The position numbers were made by a program, and so were the translations under genes. This document shows positions 8,511 to 18,267 of a DNA stretch of 43,220 nt, piece by piece (positions within the stretch are counted from its first letter, which is position 1; the number at the start of each line of letters is the position of its first letter). The stretch comes from Sporolactobacillus sp. THM19-2 (GTDB lineage: Bacteria > Bacillota > Bacilli > Bacillales > Sporolactobacillaceae). The notes below the pieces were generated by a model that had not been told where the DNA came from, did not search any database, and saw only the letters and a list, made by a program, of their open reading frames with translations. The stretch covers positions 1 to 43,220 of the forward strand of contig NZ_SEMC01000021.1 of NCBI RefSeq assembly GCF_004153195.1, read 5' to 3'.

Positions 8511-8681
8511 CAAAGGGGATTCCCCACGTCAGAAATAGAAACAGCCATGCGTGCATGGATAAGATATTATAATGAGTCTGGCATTAAAGAAAAACCCGGT
8601 GGTCAGAGTCCGATTGAATTTCGGATTTCAACCACCGGGCAAGCAGCTTAAAACGGTGTCCAACTTTTGGGGTTTACATCA
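8511..8681 (+). mobile_element. 3' remnant of an IS3-family element (IS150 group)
   Basis: The frame open from 8511 to the TAA at 8649-8651 ends with WIRYYNESGIKEKPGG and SPIEF, the C-terminal signature of IS3-family OrfB transposases (YYN...RI...LKGLSP). It is followed at once by GGTGTCCAACTTTTGGGG within 8651-8681, which resembles the inverted repeat of IS150-type elements. The rest of the element is absent to the left. It sits 24 bp from the arsM stop codon. Confidence 0.7.
8585..8639 (-). terminator. Probable terminator of the ars operon
   Basis: CCCGGTGGT at 8595-8603 pairs with ACCACCGGG at 8631-8639. On the minus strand the stem is followed by TTTTTCTTT. It lies inside the IS3 remnant, so the operon may have recruited an insertion-sequence hairpin. 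Confidence 0.55.
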
Positions 8682-8704
8682 ATTCTATTGTCACTTTTCT
8701 CCTG

Positions 8705-9514
8705 TTAAGGCTTAGTCGCCTGAATGTTCGATGAGACAATATATTCTTCAATCCCTGTTTTCGGAGACCAGTCCCTGATAAATTCTTTTGAAGTGTCTTT
8801 AGGTTCAATGCTTATATCCTGAAAGCCAGCATCTTTCAACATGTTTTCCAAATCACTGATCGATGATGCACCGGAGATACAACTGGAATAGGAGGTATCG
8901 AGATCATTCTTAATCTCCGCAGGCAATTCTGCTGTCAATACAACATCAGAGATAGCAAGCCGCCCCCCTTTTTTCAGAACCCGGTATGCTTCTTTCAAAA
9001 CCTGAGGCTTATCCGGTGCGAGATTGACCACGCAATTAGAAATGATCACATCTATCGTTTGATCTCCGACTGGAAGATGTTCAATTTCTCCGAGGCGAAA
9101 ATCAACCTGATTAAAGGATCCTTTAGCTGCATGACTCCGTGCTTTACTGATCATTTCCGGCGTCATATCCACACCGATAACGTGTCCCCTGGAACCAACC
9201 TGATGGGCGGCGAGAAAACAATCGAATCCGCCTCCACTGCCGAGGTCGAGAACAGATTCACCCGGCTTTAATGAAGCAATAGCCTGCGGATTTCCGCATC
9301 CCAGACCCAGATTCGCTCCTTCCGGAACAGCGGACAATTCCTCTGCTGAGTAGCCGAGTTTCGCTGATACGTTGTCGCGTTCTGCAGATGAATTACAGCA
9401 GCAGCCGGCATTGGAAGAACAGCAGCCTGAAGCTGCTTCAGGCGCCACTTCAAGGGCAATTTTTTGATAACGATGACGAACGTTTTGTCTGATTTGATCG
9501 TTAGAAAGGCTCAT
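8705..9514 (-). CDS. arsM: Arsenite S-adenosylmethionine methyltransferase
   Basis: Methylates trivalent arsenic using SAM, giving volatile or less retained species. The 269-residue protein has the SAM motif VLDLGSGGGFD (about 88-98) and the three conserved cysteines of ArsM, seen here as Cys73 (LGCGNP), Cys161 (SNCVVNL) and Cys212 (SSCISGA). The N-terminus also carries a Cys-rich stretch (CCSSNAGCCC, 31-40), probably an extra metalloid site. AGGAG lies 9 nt before the ATG. It is the last gene of the leftward ars operon, 137 bp after arsB. Confidence 0.93.
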   Translation of the reverse strand: MSLSNDQIRQNVRHRYQKIALEVAPEAASGCCSSNAGCCCNSSAERDNVSAKLGYSAEELSAVPEGANLGLGCGNPQAIASLKPGESVLDLGSGGGFDCFLAAHQVGSRGHVIGVDMTPEMISKARSHAAKGSFNQVDFRLGEIEHLPVGDQTIDVIISNCVVNLAPDKPQVLKEAYRVLKKGGRLAISDVVLTAELPAEIKNDLDTSYSSCISGASSISDLENMLKDAGFQDISIEPKDTSKEFIRDWSPKTGIEEYIVSSNIQATKP

Positions 9515-9651
9515 AAAAGGTTACTCCTTGTTTCAATTATTTTAATAAGGTTTCTAATCGCAATACTGTAAAAAACTTTCTGTTGCAATAATTGATTTAT
9601 TATCACTTGTGATTCGTGCTTTTAAACCAAGTTCAGCATGACGCTTTACTT

Positions 9652-10950
9652 TTACCCAAATAGAATCGTCGATAGATATACACCCACCAGAGTAATAAAC
9701 AAAACAGGGATAGTAATCACTATGCCGATTTTAAAGTATTGCCCCCATTTAATTTTTACGCCTTTCTCTGCAAGTACATGGAGCCACAGTAGAGTTGCCA
9801 GCGATCCAATTGGGGTCATCTTTGGTCCAAGATCGGCACCGACAACGTTTGCGTAAACCAGGGCACGATGCATGATGCCGGTCATTGACGTCGCATCAAT
9901 AGACAGAGCATTAATCATTACGGTCGGCATATTATTCATTAAGGCGGACAGAACGGCAGAGACAAAGCCCATCATTACCGTTCCTGCAAAAAGTCCACCC
10001 CTGGCTCCTGTTTCAATCACGCTGGCAAGCAGTTGAATAATCCCCGCATTCCTTAATCCGTAGACAACGACATACATACCTAAAGAGAAAAAAACGATCG
10101 CCCATGGTGCACTTTTCAGAATCACTTTTGTATGAATTGCCGGGCTTCTGTTGCCGAGTATCAAGAAAATAAACGCGATGGTGAGCGCAATAAAGGATAC
10201 TGGAATGTTAAACAGACTGCTTACAAAATAACCCGCAACCAGTATGATCAGGACAAACCAGGAGATATGAAACATACGAATGTCCTTCAATGCTGATGAA
10301 GGGGTTTTCAGATCAGAGATCTCATATTGATGCGGCCAGTCCTTACGAAAATAGAGATACAGAACCGTAACACTGGCTACAAACGAAAAAAGAGTTGGTA
10401 TGAACATGTGTAAAGCGTAACGGCTAAATGTGATGCCAAAGAAATCAGCTGAGACAATGTTCACCAGATTACTGACAACAAGTGGCAGCGACGTTGTATC
10501 GGCAATAAACCCACAGGCAATCACGAAAGGAAAAACACGCCGTTCATCAAATTTTAGTGCCCGAACCATGGCCAGTACGATCGGTGTCAAAATCAATGCA
10601 CCCCCATCGTTGGCAAACAAGGCAGAGATGAAAGCACCCAGTATGGAAATGAAAATAAACATCCGGATACCGTGCCCATCTGCCAATCGTGCCATATGGA
10701 GAGCTGCCCATTCGAAAAAGCCGATGTGATCCAAAATTAATGAAATAATGATGATCGCAACGAATGACAGGGTTGCATTCCATATGATTCCGGTGACGGT
10801 CCAGACATCATTGAAATGAACCACACCCACAAGCAAGGCAAGTACGGCACCCCCGCAGGCTGACCAGCCAATCGAAAGATTTTTCGGCTGCCAGATGACC
10901 AGCGTCAGAGTCAGTAAAAATACAATTATAGCTAAAACTGCAGACATCAT
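9652..10950 (-). CDS. arsB: Arsenite efflux pump ArsB
   Basis: Twelve-segment membrane transporter of 432 residues that expels arsenite and antimonite, alone or energised by ArsA. Family features are the early [17 protein letters not shown], the [18 protein letters not shown] re-entrant region and [16 protein letters not shown] with [19 protein letters not shown] near the C-terminus. AAGGGG lies before the ATG. It is downstream of the ArsA and HesB-like genes; a small hairpin at 11003-11031 separates it from the latter and may modulate readthrough. Confidence 0.94.
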   Translation of the reverse strand: MMSAVLAIIVFLLTLTLVIWQPKNLSIGWSACGGAVLALLVGVVHFNDVWTVTGIIWNATLSFVAIIIISLILDHIGFFEWAALHMARLADGHGIRMFIFISILGAFISALFANDGGALILTPIVLAMVRALKFDERRVFPFVIACGFIADTTSLPLVVSNLVNIVSADFFGITFSRYALHMFIPTLFSFVASVTVLYLYFRKDWPHQYEISDLKTPSSALKDIRMFHISWFVLIILVAGYFVSSLFNIPVSFIALTIAFIFLILGNRSPAIHTKVILKSAPWAIVFFSLGMYVVVYGLRNAGIIQLLASVIETGARGGLFAGTVMMGFVSAVLSALMNNMPTVMINALSIDATSMTGIMHRALVYANVVGADLGPKMTPIGSLATLLWLHVLAEKGVKIKWGQYFKIGIVITIPVLFITLVGVYLSTILFG

Positions 10951-10990
10951 GTTTTCCCCTTTTCTCCCTGAACAAAAATTAAAATAAAGC

Positions 10991-11031
10991 CAAAAATAAA
11001 GTGGAGCCAGAATTTAGTAAATTCTAACTCC
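10991..11031 (-). terminator. Hairpin between the HesB-like gene and arsB
   Basis: GGAG/CTCC and AGAATTT/AAATTCT form a two-part stem at 11003-11031. On the minus strand it is followed by ACTTTATTTTTGG. Because arsB lies downstream on the same strand, it is more likely a partial terminator or attenuator than an operon end. Confidence 0.5.
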
Positions 11032-11053
11032 AATGTAAGTAATGGAGGATGGC

Positions 11054-11341
11054 TTAGCAGCAACCGGAAGGCCCGCACCCACAACCTCCTCCGTCAATGA
11101 CCAGACTCCCGTCAACAACGCTTATCGTCAGTGAATCTGTCTGCTGCCCGGTTTCCTGATTCATGATCACCGGGACACCATTGATTGGGGTTGGCTGCTC
11201 ACCTGATTTCTTATGATCCAGAGCAAATTTCAGTGAAACGCCGCAACAGCCCGGTTGAGTATCAACACGCAGACAATCGCAGTTGTGTTCCTCCATACTT
11301 TGATTAAGCATGACTTTAGCTTCATCTGTAACCTGCAACAT
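11054..11341 (-). CDS. HesB/IscA-like cysteine-rich protein of the ars operon
   Basis: A 95-residue protein. The first two thirds resemble the HesB/IscA fold (VTDEAKVMLNQSM..., then CLRVDTQPGCCGVSLKFALD). The C-terminus is unusual: GGGCGCGPSGCC, six cysteines and glycines in place of the usual Cys-Gly-Cys. Another CNCDC-like cluster (HNCDC) lies near residue 20. Iron-sulfur carrier function is known for the family; with arsD-arsA upstream and arsB downstream, binding or delivery of As(III)/Sb(III) is a reasonable inference but unproven. AAGGAG precedes the ATG by 8-9 nt. Confidence 0.75.
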   Translation of the reverse strand: MLQVTDEAKVMLNQSMEEHNCDCLRVDTQPGCCGVSLKFALDHKKSGEQPTPINGVPVIMNQETGQQTDSLTISVVDGSLVIDGGGCGCGPSGCC

Positions 11342-11364
11342 TTTTCTTTACTCCTTTTGATGTA

Positions 11365-13128
11365 TTAAGAAATTTTGAGCCCCTGTACTTTCATGCCTTT
11401 TCCCAGCCAGGGAATGACAACAAAATGATGTCCTGAATCCTCCGCTATGCGATGAATCCATGTACGTTCGGCCCTTGCCCGTGTTTTCAGCAATGCATTT
11501 TCCGTCTGTGTGATCATCAGACTCTGATTGATGACCCACCAGGCTGGCACGATCCCGGCACGCTTCAAATCTTTTGCCAGTCGTTCAGACTCAAACACCG
11601 GTGTGGTCTCTGCCAGCGTGACAATGACAACCGCTGTTTCCCCGGGATCTCTTAATCGGGGCAACAGATGCTGAACTGAGGCAGGAACTTCGCCGGCCGA
11701 ATGAGCTATTTCCCGATGATAGGCTTCTGTACTATCCAGAAGCAGCAATGTGTGTCCGGATGGGGCGGTATCAATCACAACAATTTCATTTTTAGACCTT
11801 TCAACGACATTGGCGAAGGCTCGAAAGACAGCAATCTCTTCTGTACATGGTGATCGAAGGTCTTCCTTCAGATAAGCCAGACCTTCCTCATCCAGTTGAT
11901 CCCGCGAACGGTCCAGCACCGTCTTCCGATAATCCTCAACCTCTTTTTTCGGATCAATCCGGCTTACTGTAATCTCTCCATACTCTGAGGAAATGGGATC
12001 TAAATGGCCGGCCGGATCTGTCGTCGTCAGGTGAACCTTGTTCCCACGCGCTGCCAGTTCCACAGCTATTTTTCTGGCAATCGTTGTCTTGCCAACGCCG
12101 CCTTTTCCCATCGTAAAGATAATACGCTGTTTTTTCTTGAGTAAATCATCAATCATTACCTGAAATTCAGGGTACCCGGCAGAGTCTTCTCCAGGTGTCA
12201 GGCGTTCGTTCCCCTTATCTTCATCTGAAAAATGATCTGAAAATAATCGTCTGATGTTTTGGACACCAGTCATGTTAAAAGGCGCAAGAAGAATATCGAA
12301 TGACTGCAGGTCTTTCAGTTCTTCAGGAAGATTGGCCAGTGCCTGGTTTTCTCGTTCCAGAAAGGCAGCGGCTAAAGCATCATCCGCGCTCGCTCTTTTC
12401 ATTCGTCCATTGATCAGCAAATACTGTTTTTTTATTCCTGTTTTTTTCAGCTCTCCGGATGCCCGGGCCGCTTCTTTTATCGCTGAAGTCTCCGGACGGG
12501 TAACCAGCATCAACATGGTTTTTGTTCGGTCCGAAAGCGCCTGAACCGTTTCTTTATATTGTTTTTTCTTATCGCTTAAGCCGGCAAGCGGGCCCAGGCA
12601 GGAAGCACCATGTGTGTTCTCCTCGAGAAATCCGCTCCATGCCGTCGGCAGCTGCAGCAGGCGCAGAGTATGTCCGGTAGGTGCCGTATCAAAAATGATG
12701 TGGTCAAACGATTGAACAACTGACTGATCCGTTAGCATTGAAGAAAAAGCATCAAAAGCCGCAATTTCTACAGTACAGCTTCCGGAAAGCTGCTCTTCCA
12801 TCTGTTTAACGGCTACATCCGGTAACTGATCACGGTAAGGACCAACAACTCTTTCCCGGTACTTAGATGCCGCTTCCTCCGGATCCAGATTTGAGACAAA
12901 AAGATTGGGCACCTCAGGTATTTCTTTATATGCCATATTCAGTGGCGTATCAAAAACATCTTGCAGGTTGGAGGCCGGATCCGTGCTGATCAACAGTACC
13001 TTTTTCCCCTCGTCTGCCAAGGCAGTAGCTGTCGCGCAGGCGATAGAGGTTTTTCCGACCCCGCCTTTCCCTGTAAAGAACAGGAAGGGTGTTAAATCCA
13101 TGGATTGAGGATGAAACAGGTGAGACAT
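11365..13128 (-). CDS. arsA: Arsenite-transporting ATPase ArsA
   Basis: Cytosolic ATPase of 587 residues that takes As(III)/Sb(III) from ArsD and drives export through ArsB. It has two homologous halves, each with a P-loop (GKGGVGKT at 20-27 and 341-348) and a DTAP(T/S)GHTL signature. The three metalloid-binding cysteines of ArsA are present: Cys118, Cys177 and Cys428. AAGGAG lies before the ATG at 13128. It is 19 bp after arsD. Confidence 0.96.
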   Translation of the reverse strand: MSHLFHPQSMDLTPFLFFTGKGGVGKTSIACATATALADEGKKVLLISTDPASNLQDVFDTPLNMAYKEIPEVPNLFVSNLDPEEAASKYRERVVGPYRDQLPDVAVKQMEEQLSGSCTVEIAAFDAFSSMLTDQSVVQSFDHIIFDTAPTGHTLRLLQLPTAWSGFLEENTHGASCLGPLAGLSDKKKQYKETVQALSDRTKTMLMLVTRPETSAIKEAARASGELKKTGIKKQYLLINGRMKRASADDALAAAFLERENQALANLPEELKDLQSFDILLAPFNMTGVQNIRRLFSDHFSDEDKGNERLTPGEDSAGYPEFQVMIDDLLKKKQRIIFTMGKGGVGKTTIARKIAVELAARGNKVHLTTTDPAGHLDPISSEYGEITVSRIDPKKEVEDYRKTVLDRSRDQLDEEGLAYLKEDLRSPCTEEIAVFRAFANVVERSKNEIVVIDTAPSGHTLLLLDSTEAYHREIAHSAGEVPASVQHLLPRLRDPGETAVVIVTLAETTPVFESERLAKDLKRAGIVPAWWVINQSLMITQTENALLKTRARAERTWIHRIAEDSGHHFVVIPWLGKGMKVQGLKIS

Positions 13129-13147
13129 TTGAATCTCCTTCTTTCCC

Positions 13148-13510
13148 TTACTTGTTCACCACGTTAAGCTTGATTTGAAACTGCTGCTTTTTACCGATTT
13201 CGTCAATGGATACTTTCGTCCAGTCAGCCAGTTCCTGATTGCTGGGATAATTTCCCTTTTTAACGACCTTTCCATCAGCAATCGTTACAGGAAGCACATC
13301 CATGCCTTCACTTTCCAGCAGATCCTGGATGGCCTGGTTTTTAGCAAAAGCCCCCGGATGATTCGTTAAATTAAAACGGGAAATATTCACTCCGCCTTTT
13401 CTCAAATTGTGCACGGCACCGGTGATCCGGATCAGTTCCGGATCAATACCGGGTCCGCAGACACCGGTTGAGCAACACATGGCTGGTTCAAAAATTTGAA
13501 TGGTTTTCAT
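13148..13510 (-). CDS. arsD: Arsenic metallochaperone ArsD
   Basis: Carries As(III)/Sb(III) to ArsA and can act as a weak repressor. With the ATG at 13510 the protein has 120 residues and its vicinal cysteines fall at Cys12, Cys13 and Cys18, exactly the canonical positions; a TTG one codon upstream is possible but would shift these. GGAGGTGG lies just upstream. It is 18 bp after arsC in the same operon. Confidence 0.95.
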   Translation of the reverse strand: MKTIQIFEPAMCCSTGVCGPGIDPELIRITGAVHNLRKGGVNISRFNLTNHPGAFAKNQAIQDLLESEGMDVLPVTIADGKVVKKGNYPSNQELADWTKVSIDEIGKKQQFQIKLNVVNK

Positions 13511-13528
13511 CAAGACCCACCTCCGTTT

Positions 13529-13957
13529 TTAATGATTCAGTGACTTCTCTTCTTCTGCAAACTGTTTGATTCGTTTACCAATGCCATCACGGACACGCTG
13601 GAACACCGCCCATTTTTCTACCTCTGTTCCCTGTGCTTTTGCCGGATCCTCGAACCCCCAATGTTCTCTTCGAACATGAGGAGGGGTCATTGGGCAACGT
13701 TCTTCTGCATCACCACAAAGCGTAACCACCAGGTATGCCTGATTTAACAGGTTTATGTCGATGACCTTCGACCTCTGCATCGAAATGTCAATACCGACTT
13801 CTTTCATCGCTTTTACCGCGTTCGGATTTAGTCCGTGGGCTTCAATTCCAGCTGAACGGATGTCAAATTCTTCTCCTAAATATTTTTTACCAAACCCTTC
13901 AGCCATCTGACTGCGACAAGAATTACCGGTGCAGAGAAAGTAGATGATTTTTTTCAT
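13529..13957 (-). CDS. arsC: Thioredoxin-coupled arsenate reductase
   Basis: Reduces arsenate to arsenite for export, using a Cys relay and thioredoxin. The 142-residue protein is of the low-molecular-weight phosphatase fold type found in Gram-positives: P-loop CTGNSCRS with nucleophile Cys9, and the redox pair Cys81 and Cys88 in [11 protein letters not shown]. The ATG at 13957 has AAGGA about 9 nt upstream and gives the normal length; a longer start at 13987 is unlikely. Confidence 0.95.
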   Translation of the reverse strand: MKKIIYFLCTGNSCRSQMAEGFGKKYLGEEFDIRSAGIEAHGLNPNAVKAMKEVGIDISMQRSKVIDINLLNQAYLVVTLCGDAEERCPMTPPHVRREHWGFEDPAKAQGTEVEKWAVFQRVRDGIGKRIKQFAEEEKSLNH

Positions 13958-14023
13958 GTGGACGATTCCTTCCATTTTAACTAACAACTGATTTGAGCCA
14001 TGCTCATATCACTTAATGAAATT

Positions 14024-14344
14024 TTAGTTACACTCAGGACTTTCACATCTGCTCACATGCTGATCCGGCAGAGAATCAATAATGACAGACACATAATCTG
14101 GAACTGATTTGTTCAGACTGTAATACACCCAGGTCCCCTGTTTTCTTTCCTGGATAATGCCTGCCAGACGCAGTTTTTTTAAATGCTGACTGATCGCCGG
14201 CTGCGAAGCATTTAGCAGGTCAACAAGTTCACACACACACAGTTCCCCGTGCTTTAAGTAAGAAAGAATCGTAAGGCGTGTTTTATCCCCAAGCAGTTTA
14301 AGCAGGGAAGAAGTTTCAGCTACATCTTCAACTACTGCGTTCAT
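14024..14344 (-). CDS. arsR: Arsenical resistance repressor ArsR
   Basis: Winged-helix repressor of 106 residues that leaves the promoter when it binds As(III). The ELCVCELVDLL sequence carries the Cys36-x-Cys38 inducer site in the DNA-recognition region, followed by the recognition helix ASQPAISQHLKKL. A further Cys pair near the C-terminus (SRCESPEC) could be a third ligand or a second site. GGAGGTG precedes the ATG. It is the first gene of the operon, so it controls its own synthesis. Confidence 0.95.
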   Translation of the reverse strand: MNAVVEDVAETSSLLKLLGDKTRLTILSYLKHGELCVCELVDLLNASQPAISQHLKKLRLAGIIQERKQGTWVYYSLNKSVPDYVSVIIDSLPDQHVSRCESPECN

Positions 14345-14376
14345 ATATTCACCTCCGCTTATATTTCCTAACCTTT

Positions 14377-14405
14377 ATATTACTGCAAACTTATATATAT
14401 TGCAA
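14377..14405 (-). promoter_or_regulatory. Promoter and likely ArsR operator of the ars operon
   Basis: On the minus strand, -35 TTGCAA (14400-14405) and -10 TAATAT (14377-14382) are 17 bp apart. Repeated ATATAAG/ATATAAA elements within and after the spacer make an AT-rich imperfect repeat suited to ArsR binding. Confidence 0.7.
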
Positions 14406-14540
14406 TGAGAAACCATACTCTTTGAGACATTGAAGCAGAAAACTGGATCAGGTCTGCTGAGCGTTATTTCAGCCGTCTCGACCCTCAGCGTAATCGTGCA
14501 ATTTTATCTTCTGTCCAATGATTCGTTCGGTTCGAATCAC

Positions 14541-14588
14541 CCCTGAAAAAGAAAAGACTGTTGCTATGATTAACTCATAGTAACAGTC
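14541..14588 (-). terminator. Intrinsic terminator of glmS
   Basis: GACTGTTGCTATG at 14556-14568 pairs with CATAGTAACAGTC at 14576-14588 (one internal mismatch). On the minus strand it is followed by TTTTCTTTTTC. Confidence 0.88.
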
Positions 14589-14642
14589 TCAGTAAAGAAC
14601 TTTTTTTCGACGGTACAATATATCTTACTTACTTATTTACAA

Positions 14643-16448
14643 TTATTCCACCGTTACCGATTTGGCCAGGTTTCTGGGTTTATCAACATCGCATTCGTTC
14701 TGCAGGGCCGCATAATAGGCGATCAACTGCAGTGGAATGGCGCAAACAAGTGGTGTCAGGGCTTTGTGCACTTTGGGAAGCACAATCTGGTCACCGGGCT
14801 GGCTGGTCACACCATCCATACTGATGATACAGGTATGAGCGCCGCGCGCCGAGACTTCTTCGACATTATTTCGGATGCTGTTATTGACATTTTCCTGTGT
14901 GGCAAAGGCGAGAACCGGGGTTCCGTCTTCAATCAGGGCAATGGTACCGTGCTTCAGCTCACCGCCTGCAAAGCCTTCCGCCTGAATATATGAGACTTCT
15001 TTCAGCTTCAGTGCGGCCTCCATGCAGACGTAATAATCAAGGCCGCGGCCAATATAGAACGCGTTATGTGTGATTGACAGATAATCACGGGCAATGCCCT
15101 GAAGCAATGTTTTTTCATCAACCATCTGTTCCATCGCCTGAGCAGCGATACTCAGTTCATGGGTCAGGTCAAAGTCAGGTGTCATACCCTTTCGCTTCGC
15201 AGCCGCTACGGCAAGAAGTGAGAAGACAGCGATCTGTGCGGTGTAGGCTTTGGTCGATGCGACGGCGATTTCCGGTCCGGCATAGAGCAGCATTTTATAA
15301 TCTGCTTCCCGGTAAAGGGTTGAGCCTTCCACATTGGTCATTGTCAGAGTCGGGTAACCCAGCTTTTTGACTTTAACCAGGACGGCACGACTGTCGGCCG
15401 TCTCACCGCTCTGGGAGATAAAGATAAACAGCGGTTTCTTCGAGAGAAGCGGCATATTATAGGAAAATTCACTGGAGATATGCACTTCTGTCGGGATCCC
15501 TGCAATTTGCTCTATCAACTGCTTTCCGACAACGCCGGCATGATAGCTGGTACCGCAGGCGATGACATACACGCGGTCGCTCTTCGTCAAAGCGTCAACA
15601 ATGGCCGGATCAACCTTTATATTACCCTTCCCATCGCTGTACTTCTGTACCAGTCTGCGGATGACCGCCGGCTGCTCGTCAATTTCCTTGAGCATATAAT
15701 GTGGATAAGCACCCTTTTCCGTATCAGCCGCATCAAAAGAAACGGTAAAAGGAGCTCTTGACTTCACGTTGCCGTCCAGATCTTTGATCGTATAGCTGTT
15801 CCGCGTGAGGACAACAATTTCCTCATCCATCAGTTCGACATAGCGTTTTGTCTTCTGAATCATGGCTGTCGCATCACTGGCAACGACATTGAAGCCATCG
15901 CCAAGTCCGATCAAAAGCGGGCTCTTATTTTTTGCGACATAAAGCGTCTCACTGTTTTCGGAGTCAAGGAGTGCAATGGCGTAAGAACCGTCAATCAGTT
16001 TCAATGTCTTGCGCAGGGCTTCCTCCACACCAAGTCCATCGTTTACAAAGCGTTCAACCAGCTGAACAGCCACTTCCGTATCCGTGTCGCTCTTCATCGG
16101 GACGTCAGCGAGATAGTGCTCTTTCAGCTGACTGTAATTCTCAATCACCCCATTATGAACGATGGTGAACCGCCCGGAAGCGCTCTGGTGTGGATGAGCA
16201 TTCCGACGGCTGGGTTCGCCGTGCGTCGCCCAGCGGGTATGCCCAATACCCAGTGTGGCATGAACAGCAGGATCAACCGATTTTTTCAGAACGTCAATCC
16301 GCCCTTTTTCCTTAAACACATGAACGCCGTCGCCATTGAGCAGAGCAATCCCCGCCGAATCGTAGCCGCGGTACTCGAGATTAGTCAGACCCTTCAGTAA
16401 AATGTCACTTGCATCCTCATTGCCAATATAGCCAACAATACCACACAT
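14643..16448 (-). CDS. glmS: Glutamine-fructose-6-phosphate aminotransferase GlmS
   Basis: Makes glucosamine-6-phosphate from fructose-6-phosphate and glutamine, the first committed step of amino-sugar and peptidoglycan synthesis. Starting at 16448 the protein has 601 residues and begins MCGIVGYIG, with Cys2 as the glutaminase nucleophile. The glutaminase domain (about 1-220, with HTRWATHG and HNGVIENY) is followed by two SIS isomerase domains (SQSGETADS and the C-terminal LAKSVTVE). GGAGG lies 10 nt upstream. A glmS ribozyme occupies the leader, so product feedback by mRNA cleavage is expected. Confidence 0.97.
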   Translation of the reverse strand: MCGIVGYIGNEDASDILLKGLTNLEYRGYDSAGIALLNGDGVHVFKEKGRIDVLKKSVDPAVHATLGIGHTRWATHGEPSRRNAHPHQSASGRFTIVHNGVIENYSQLKEHYLADVPMKSDTDTEVAVQLVERFVNDGLGVEEALRKTLKLIDGSYAIALLDSENSETLYVAKNKSPLLIGLGDGFNVVASDATAMIQKTKRYVELMDEEIVVLTRNSYTIKDLDGNVKSRAPFTVSFDAADTEKGAYPHYMLKEIDEQPAVIRRLVQKYSDGKGNIKVDPAIVDALTKSDRVYVIACGTSYHAGVVGKQLIEQIAGIPTEVHISSEFSYNMPLLSKKPLFIFISQSGETADSRAVLVKVKKLGYPTLTMTNVEGSTLYREADYKMLLYAGPEIAVASTKAYTAQIAVFSLLAVAAAKRKGMTPDFDLTHELSIAAQAMEQMVDEKTLLQGIARDYLSITHNAFYIGRGLDYYVCMEAALKLKEVSYIQAEGFAGGELKHGTIALIEDGTPVLAFATQENVNNSIRNNVEEVSARGAHTCIISMDGVTSQPGDQIVLPKVHKALTPLVCAIPLQLIAYYAALQNECDVDKPRNLAKSVTVE

Positions 16449-16511
16449 AGGAATGAACCTCCCTGTGAGGCAAGAAAGCTCAGGGGGCAATCCTGCCCCA
16501 CTTGTTTTTTT

Positions 16512-16671
16512 GTGCTTACTGTCCGGGTTCTGTCCAGAAAGTTGCCTTCCTGTTTTGTGTGCGGACTTACGGTGCAAGCAAACCGAGAGGCATCCGCCGA
16601 GTTCTTCGATAAACCTCTTCCTCGTCAACTATTCCTGTATTTTCTCCGTCACTCGGAATAGTCCAGGCGCT
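16512..16671 (-). ncRNA. glmS ribozyme/riboswitch
   Basis: The leader read on the minus strand has the conserved core in order: GCGCCTGGACTATTCC at the 5' end, GGAATAGTTGACGAGG, then TTATCGAAGAACTCGGCGG and GCCTCTCGG, followed by the P3/P4 region with CAGGAAGG/CTTTCTG. Self-cleavage is expected between 16671 and 16670, just 5' of GCGCC, when glucosamine-6-phosphate binds as cofactor. The 3' limit is approximate. A GGGGCA/TGCCCC hairpin lies between the ribozyme and the ribosome binding site. Confidence 0.95.
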
Positions 16672-16723
16672 TTCTATTCAGTTCAACTGCCCTCTTTTCC
16701 ATTTCTGAGTCAAACACATGACT

Positions 16724-16751
16724 AGTCTATCAATCCTGCATGCCCTTTCAA
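16724..16751 (-). promoter_or_regulatory. Probable promoter of glmS
   Basis: On the minus strand, TTGAAA (16746-16751) and TAGACT (16724-16729) are 16 bp apart, some 50 bp upstream of the ribozyme cleavage site. It indicates that glmS can be transcribed apart from glmM. Confidence 0.5.
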
Positions 16752-16829
16752 CTGTTCTTTCTGCTTTATATTTATTCGCAGGAAGTGTCTCCTGTGCAGG
16801 GCCATTTTACAGATTATATAAATAAAGGC

Positions 16830-18188
16830 TTATTGTCTGATCTTGCCGCCAAGCGCAGACTCAATCACCTTGGCAATACGGGAAACAAATGCATCGCAGG
16901 CCTCTTCGGTTGGTGCTTCTGCCATCACACGAATGAGCGGCTCTGTCCCTGACGGACGAACCAGGACGCGGCCGTCTCCCGCCATTTCTGTCTCAACCTG
17001 ACTGATCACCGCGGCGACAGCCGGCTGATCGGTCACATGGAATTTGTCAGCAACCTCGAGGTTCACCAGTTTCTGAGGATATTTCTTCAGCCCGGCCGCA
17101 AGTTCGGATAATTTTTTCCCGGTTGCCTTCATGATGCTGACCAGCTGGAGTGCCGTCAGCATGCCATCTCCGGTTGTCGCGTGGCTGAGGAAAATAATGT
17201 GGCCGGACTGCTCGCCTCCGAGTACGTAACCACCGGCACGCATTTCTTCCATGACATAACGGTCCCCGACCTTTGTCTGCTTTGTTTCAATCTGGGCCTC
17301 TTTCAGTGTTTTATAAAGGCCAAGATTACTCATGACCGTTGTGACCAGTGTATTCTTATTCAAAAGTCCCTTAGATTTCATATAGGTTGCACAGATATAC
17401 ATGATCTTGTCACCGTCGATCACATTGCCGAGTTCGTCAACAGCAATCAGACGGTCCCCGTCACCGTCAAAAGCAAGCCCGCAGTCGGCCCCTTTTTCGA
17501 CGACAAATGCCGAGAGCGCATCCGGATGCGTAGAACCCACGCCCTCATTAATATTCTTCCCGTTCGGTGAGGTCCCTATGGTCACAATATCCGCTTCCAG
17601 ATCGGCAAACAGATGAGGAGCAAGTGAACTGGTTGATCCATTGGCACAATCCAGAGCCAGACTCATCGTTGAAAAGTCTTCATCCTCAATGGTCTGTTTC
17701 AGAAACTGGATATATTTCTGACTGCCTTCAAAATAATCACTGGAGGCGCCCAGGTTGACACCGGTCGGGCGCGGGAGGTCATCCTTTTCTCTTGCCAGCA
17801 GGGCTTCGATCGTTTCTTCCACGTCGTCACTTAATTTGAAACCGTCGCTGCCGAAAAATTTGATGCCGTTATCAGCTACCGGATTGTGAGAGGCGGAAAT
17901 CATGACTCCGGCACTTGCATCCATGGCTTTCGTCAGATAAGCTACGCCCGGTGTCGTAATCACACCCAGACGCATGACTTCTACTCCAATGGAAAGCAGC
18001 CCCGCAATCAGGGCATCTTCAAGCATATACCCGGAAATACGGGTGTCGCGACCAACCATGACTTTCGGATGATCCGTCGTTTTTGTCAGGGCATAACCGC
18101 CTGCTCGGCCCAGTTTAAAAGCCAGTTCCGGTGTCAGCTCACTGTTCGCAACTCCTCTGACTCCATCCGTTCCAAAGTATTTCGCCAT
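16830..18188 (-). CDS. glmM: Phosphoglucosamine mutase GlmM
   Basis: Converts glucosamine-6-phosphate to glucosamine-1-phosphate, the step after GlmS. The 452-residue protein has the active phosphoserine Ser100 in SASHNP, the metal loop DGDGDR, the sugar-specificity loop GGEQSGH and the phosphate-binding [11 protein letters not shown]. The ATG at 18188 begins the typical [17 protein letters not shown] lies upstream. It follows cdaR by 79 bp on the same strand, the conserved cdaA-cdaR-glmM arrangement in which CdaR and GlmM modulate CdaA. Confidence 0.97.
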   Translation of the reverse strand: MAKYFGTDGVRGVANSELTPELAFKLGRAGGYALTKTTDHPKVMVGRDTRISGYMLEDALIAGLLSIGVEVMRLGVITTPGVAYLTKAMDASAGVMISASHNPVADNGIKFFGSDGFKLSDDVEETIEALLAREKDDLPRPTGVNLGASSDYFEGSQKYIQFLKQTIEDEDFSTMSLALDCANGSTSSLAPHLFADLEADIVTIGTSPNGKNINEGVGSTHPDALSAFVVEKGADCGLAFDGDGDRLIAVDELGNVIDGDKIMYICATYMKSKGLLNKNTLVTTVMSNLGLYKTLKEAQIETKQTKVGDRYVMEEMRAGGYVLGGEQSGHIIFLSHATTGDGMLTALQLVSIMKATGKKLSELAAGLKKYPQKLVNLEVADKFHVTDQPAVAAVISQVETEMAGDGRVLVRPSGTEPLIRVMAEAPTEEACDAFVSRIAKVIESALGGKIRQ

Positions 18189-18267
18189 TTCCAATCTTCC
18201 TGCCTTTCCTTTCAACCTGGTTGCTGCTTTATTGTAAACTTCAGCCGGGTTTCTGTCAAAAGCCTTT

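Larger units (their letters stand above)
14345..14642. other. Intergenic region between arsR and glmS
   Basis: It holds the ars promoter at the left and the glmS terminator at the right. The middle (about 14427-14540) is an open stretch on the + strand without a start codon, reading like a hydrophobic peptide tail; it may be a gene fragment but cannot be assigned. Confidence 0.4.

Noticed and set aside
9554-9700. Open frame tail overlapping the arsB end, reading [20 protein letters not shown]
   Set aside because: It looks like a protein C-terminus but has no start, overlaps arsB in another frame and cannot be matched to a family; possibly chance.
14427-14540. Hydrophobic reading-frame fragment on the + strand between arsR and glmS
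   Set aside because: No start codon, only about 38 codons, and no family signature.
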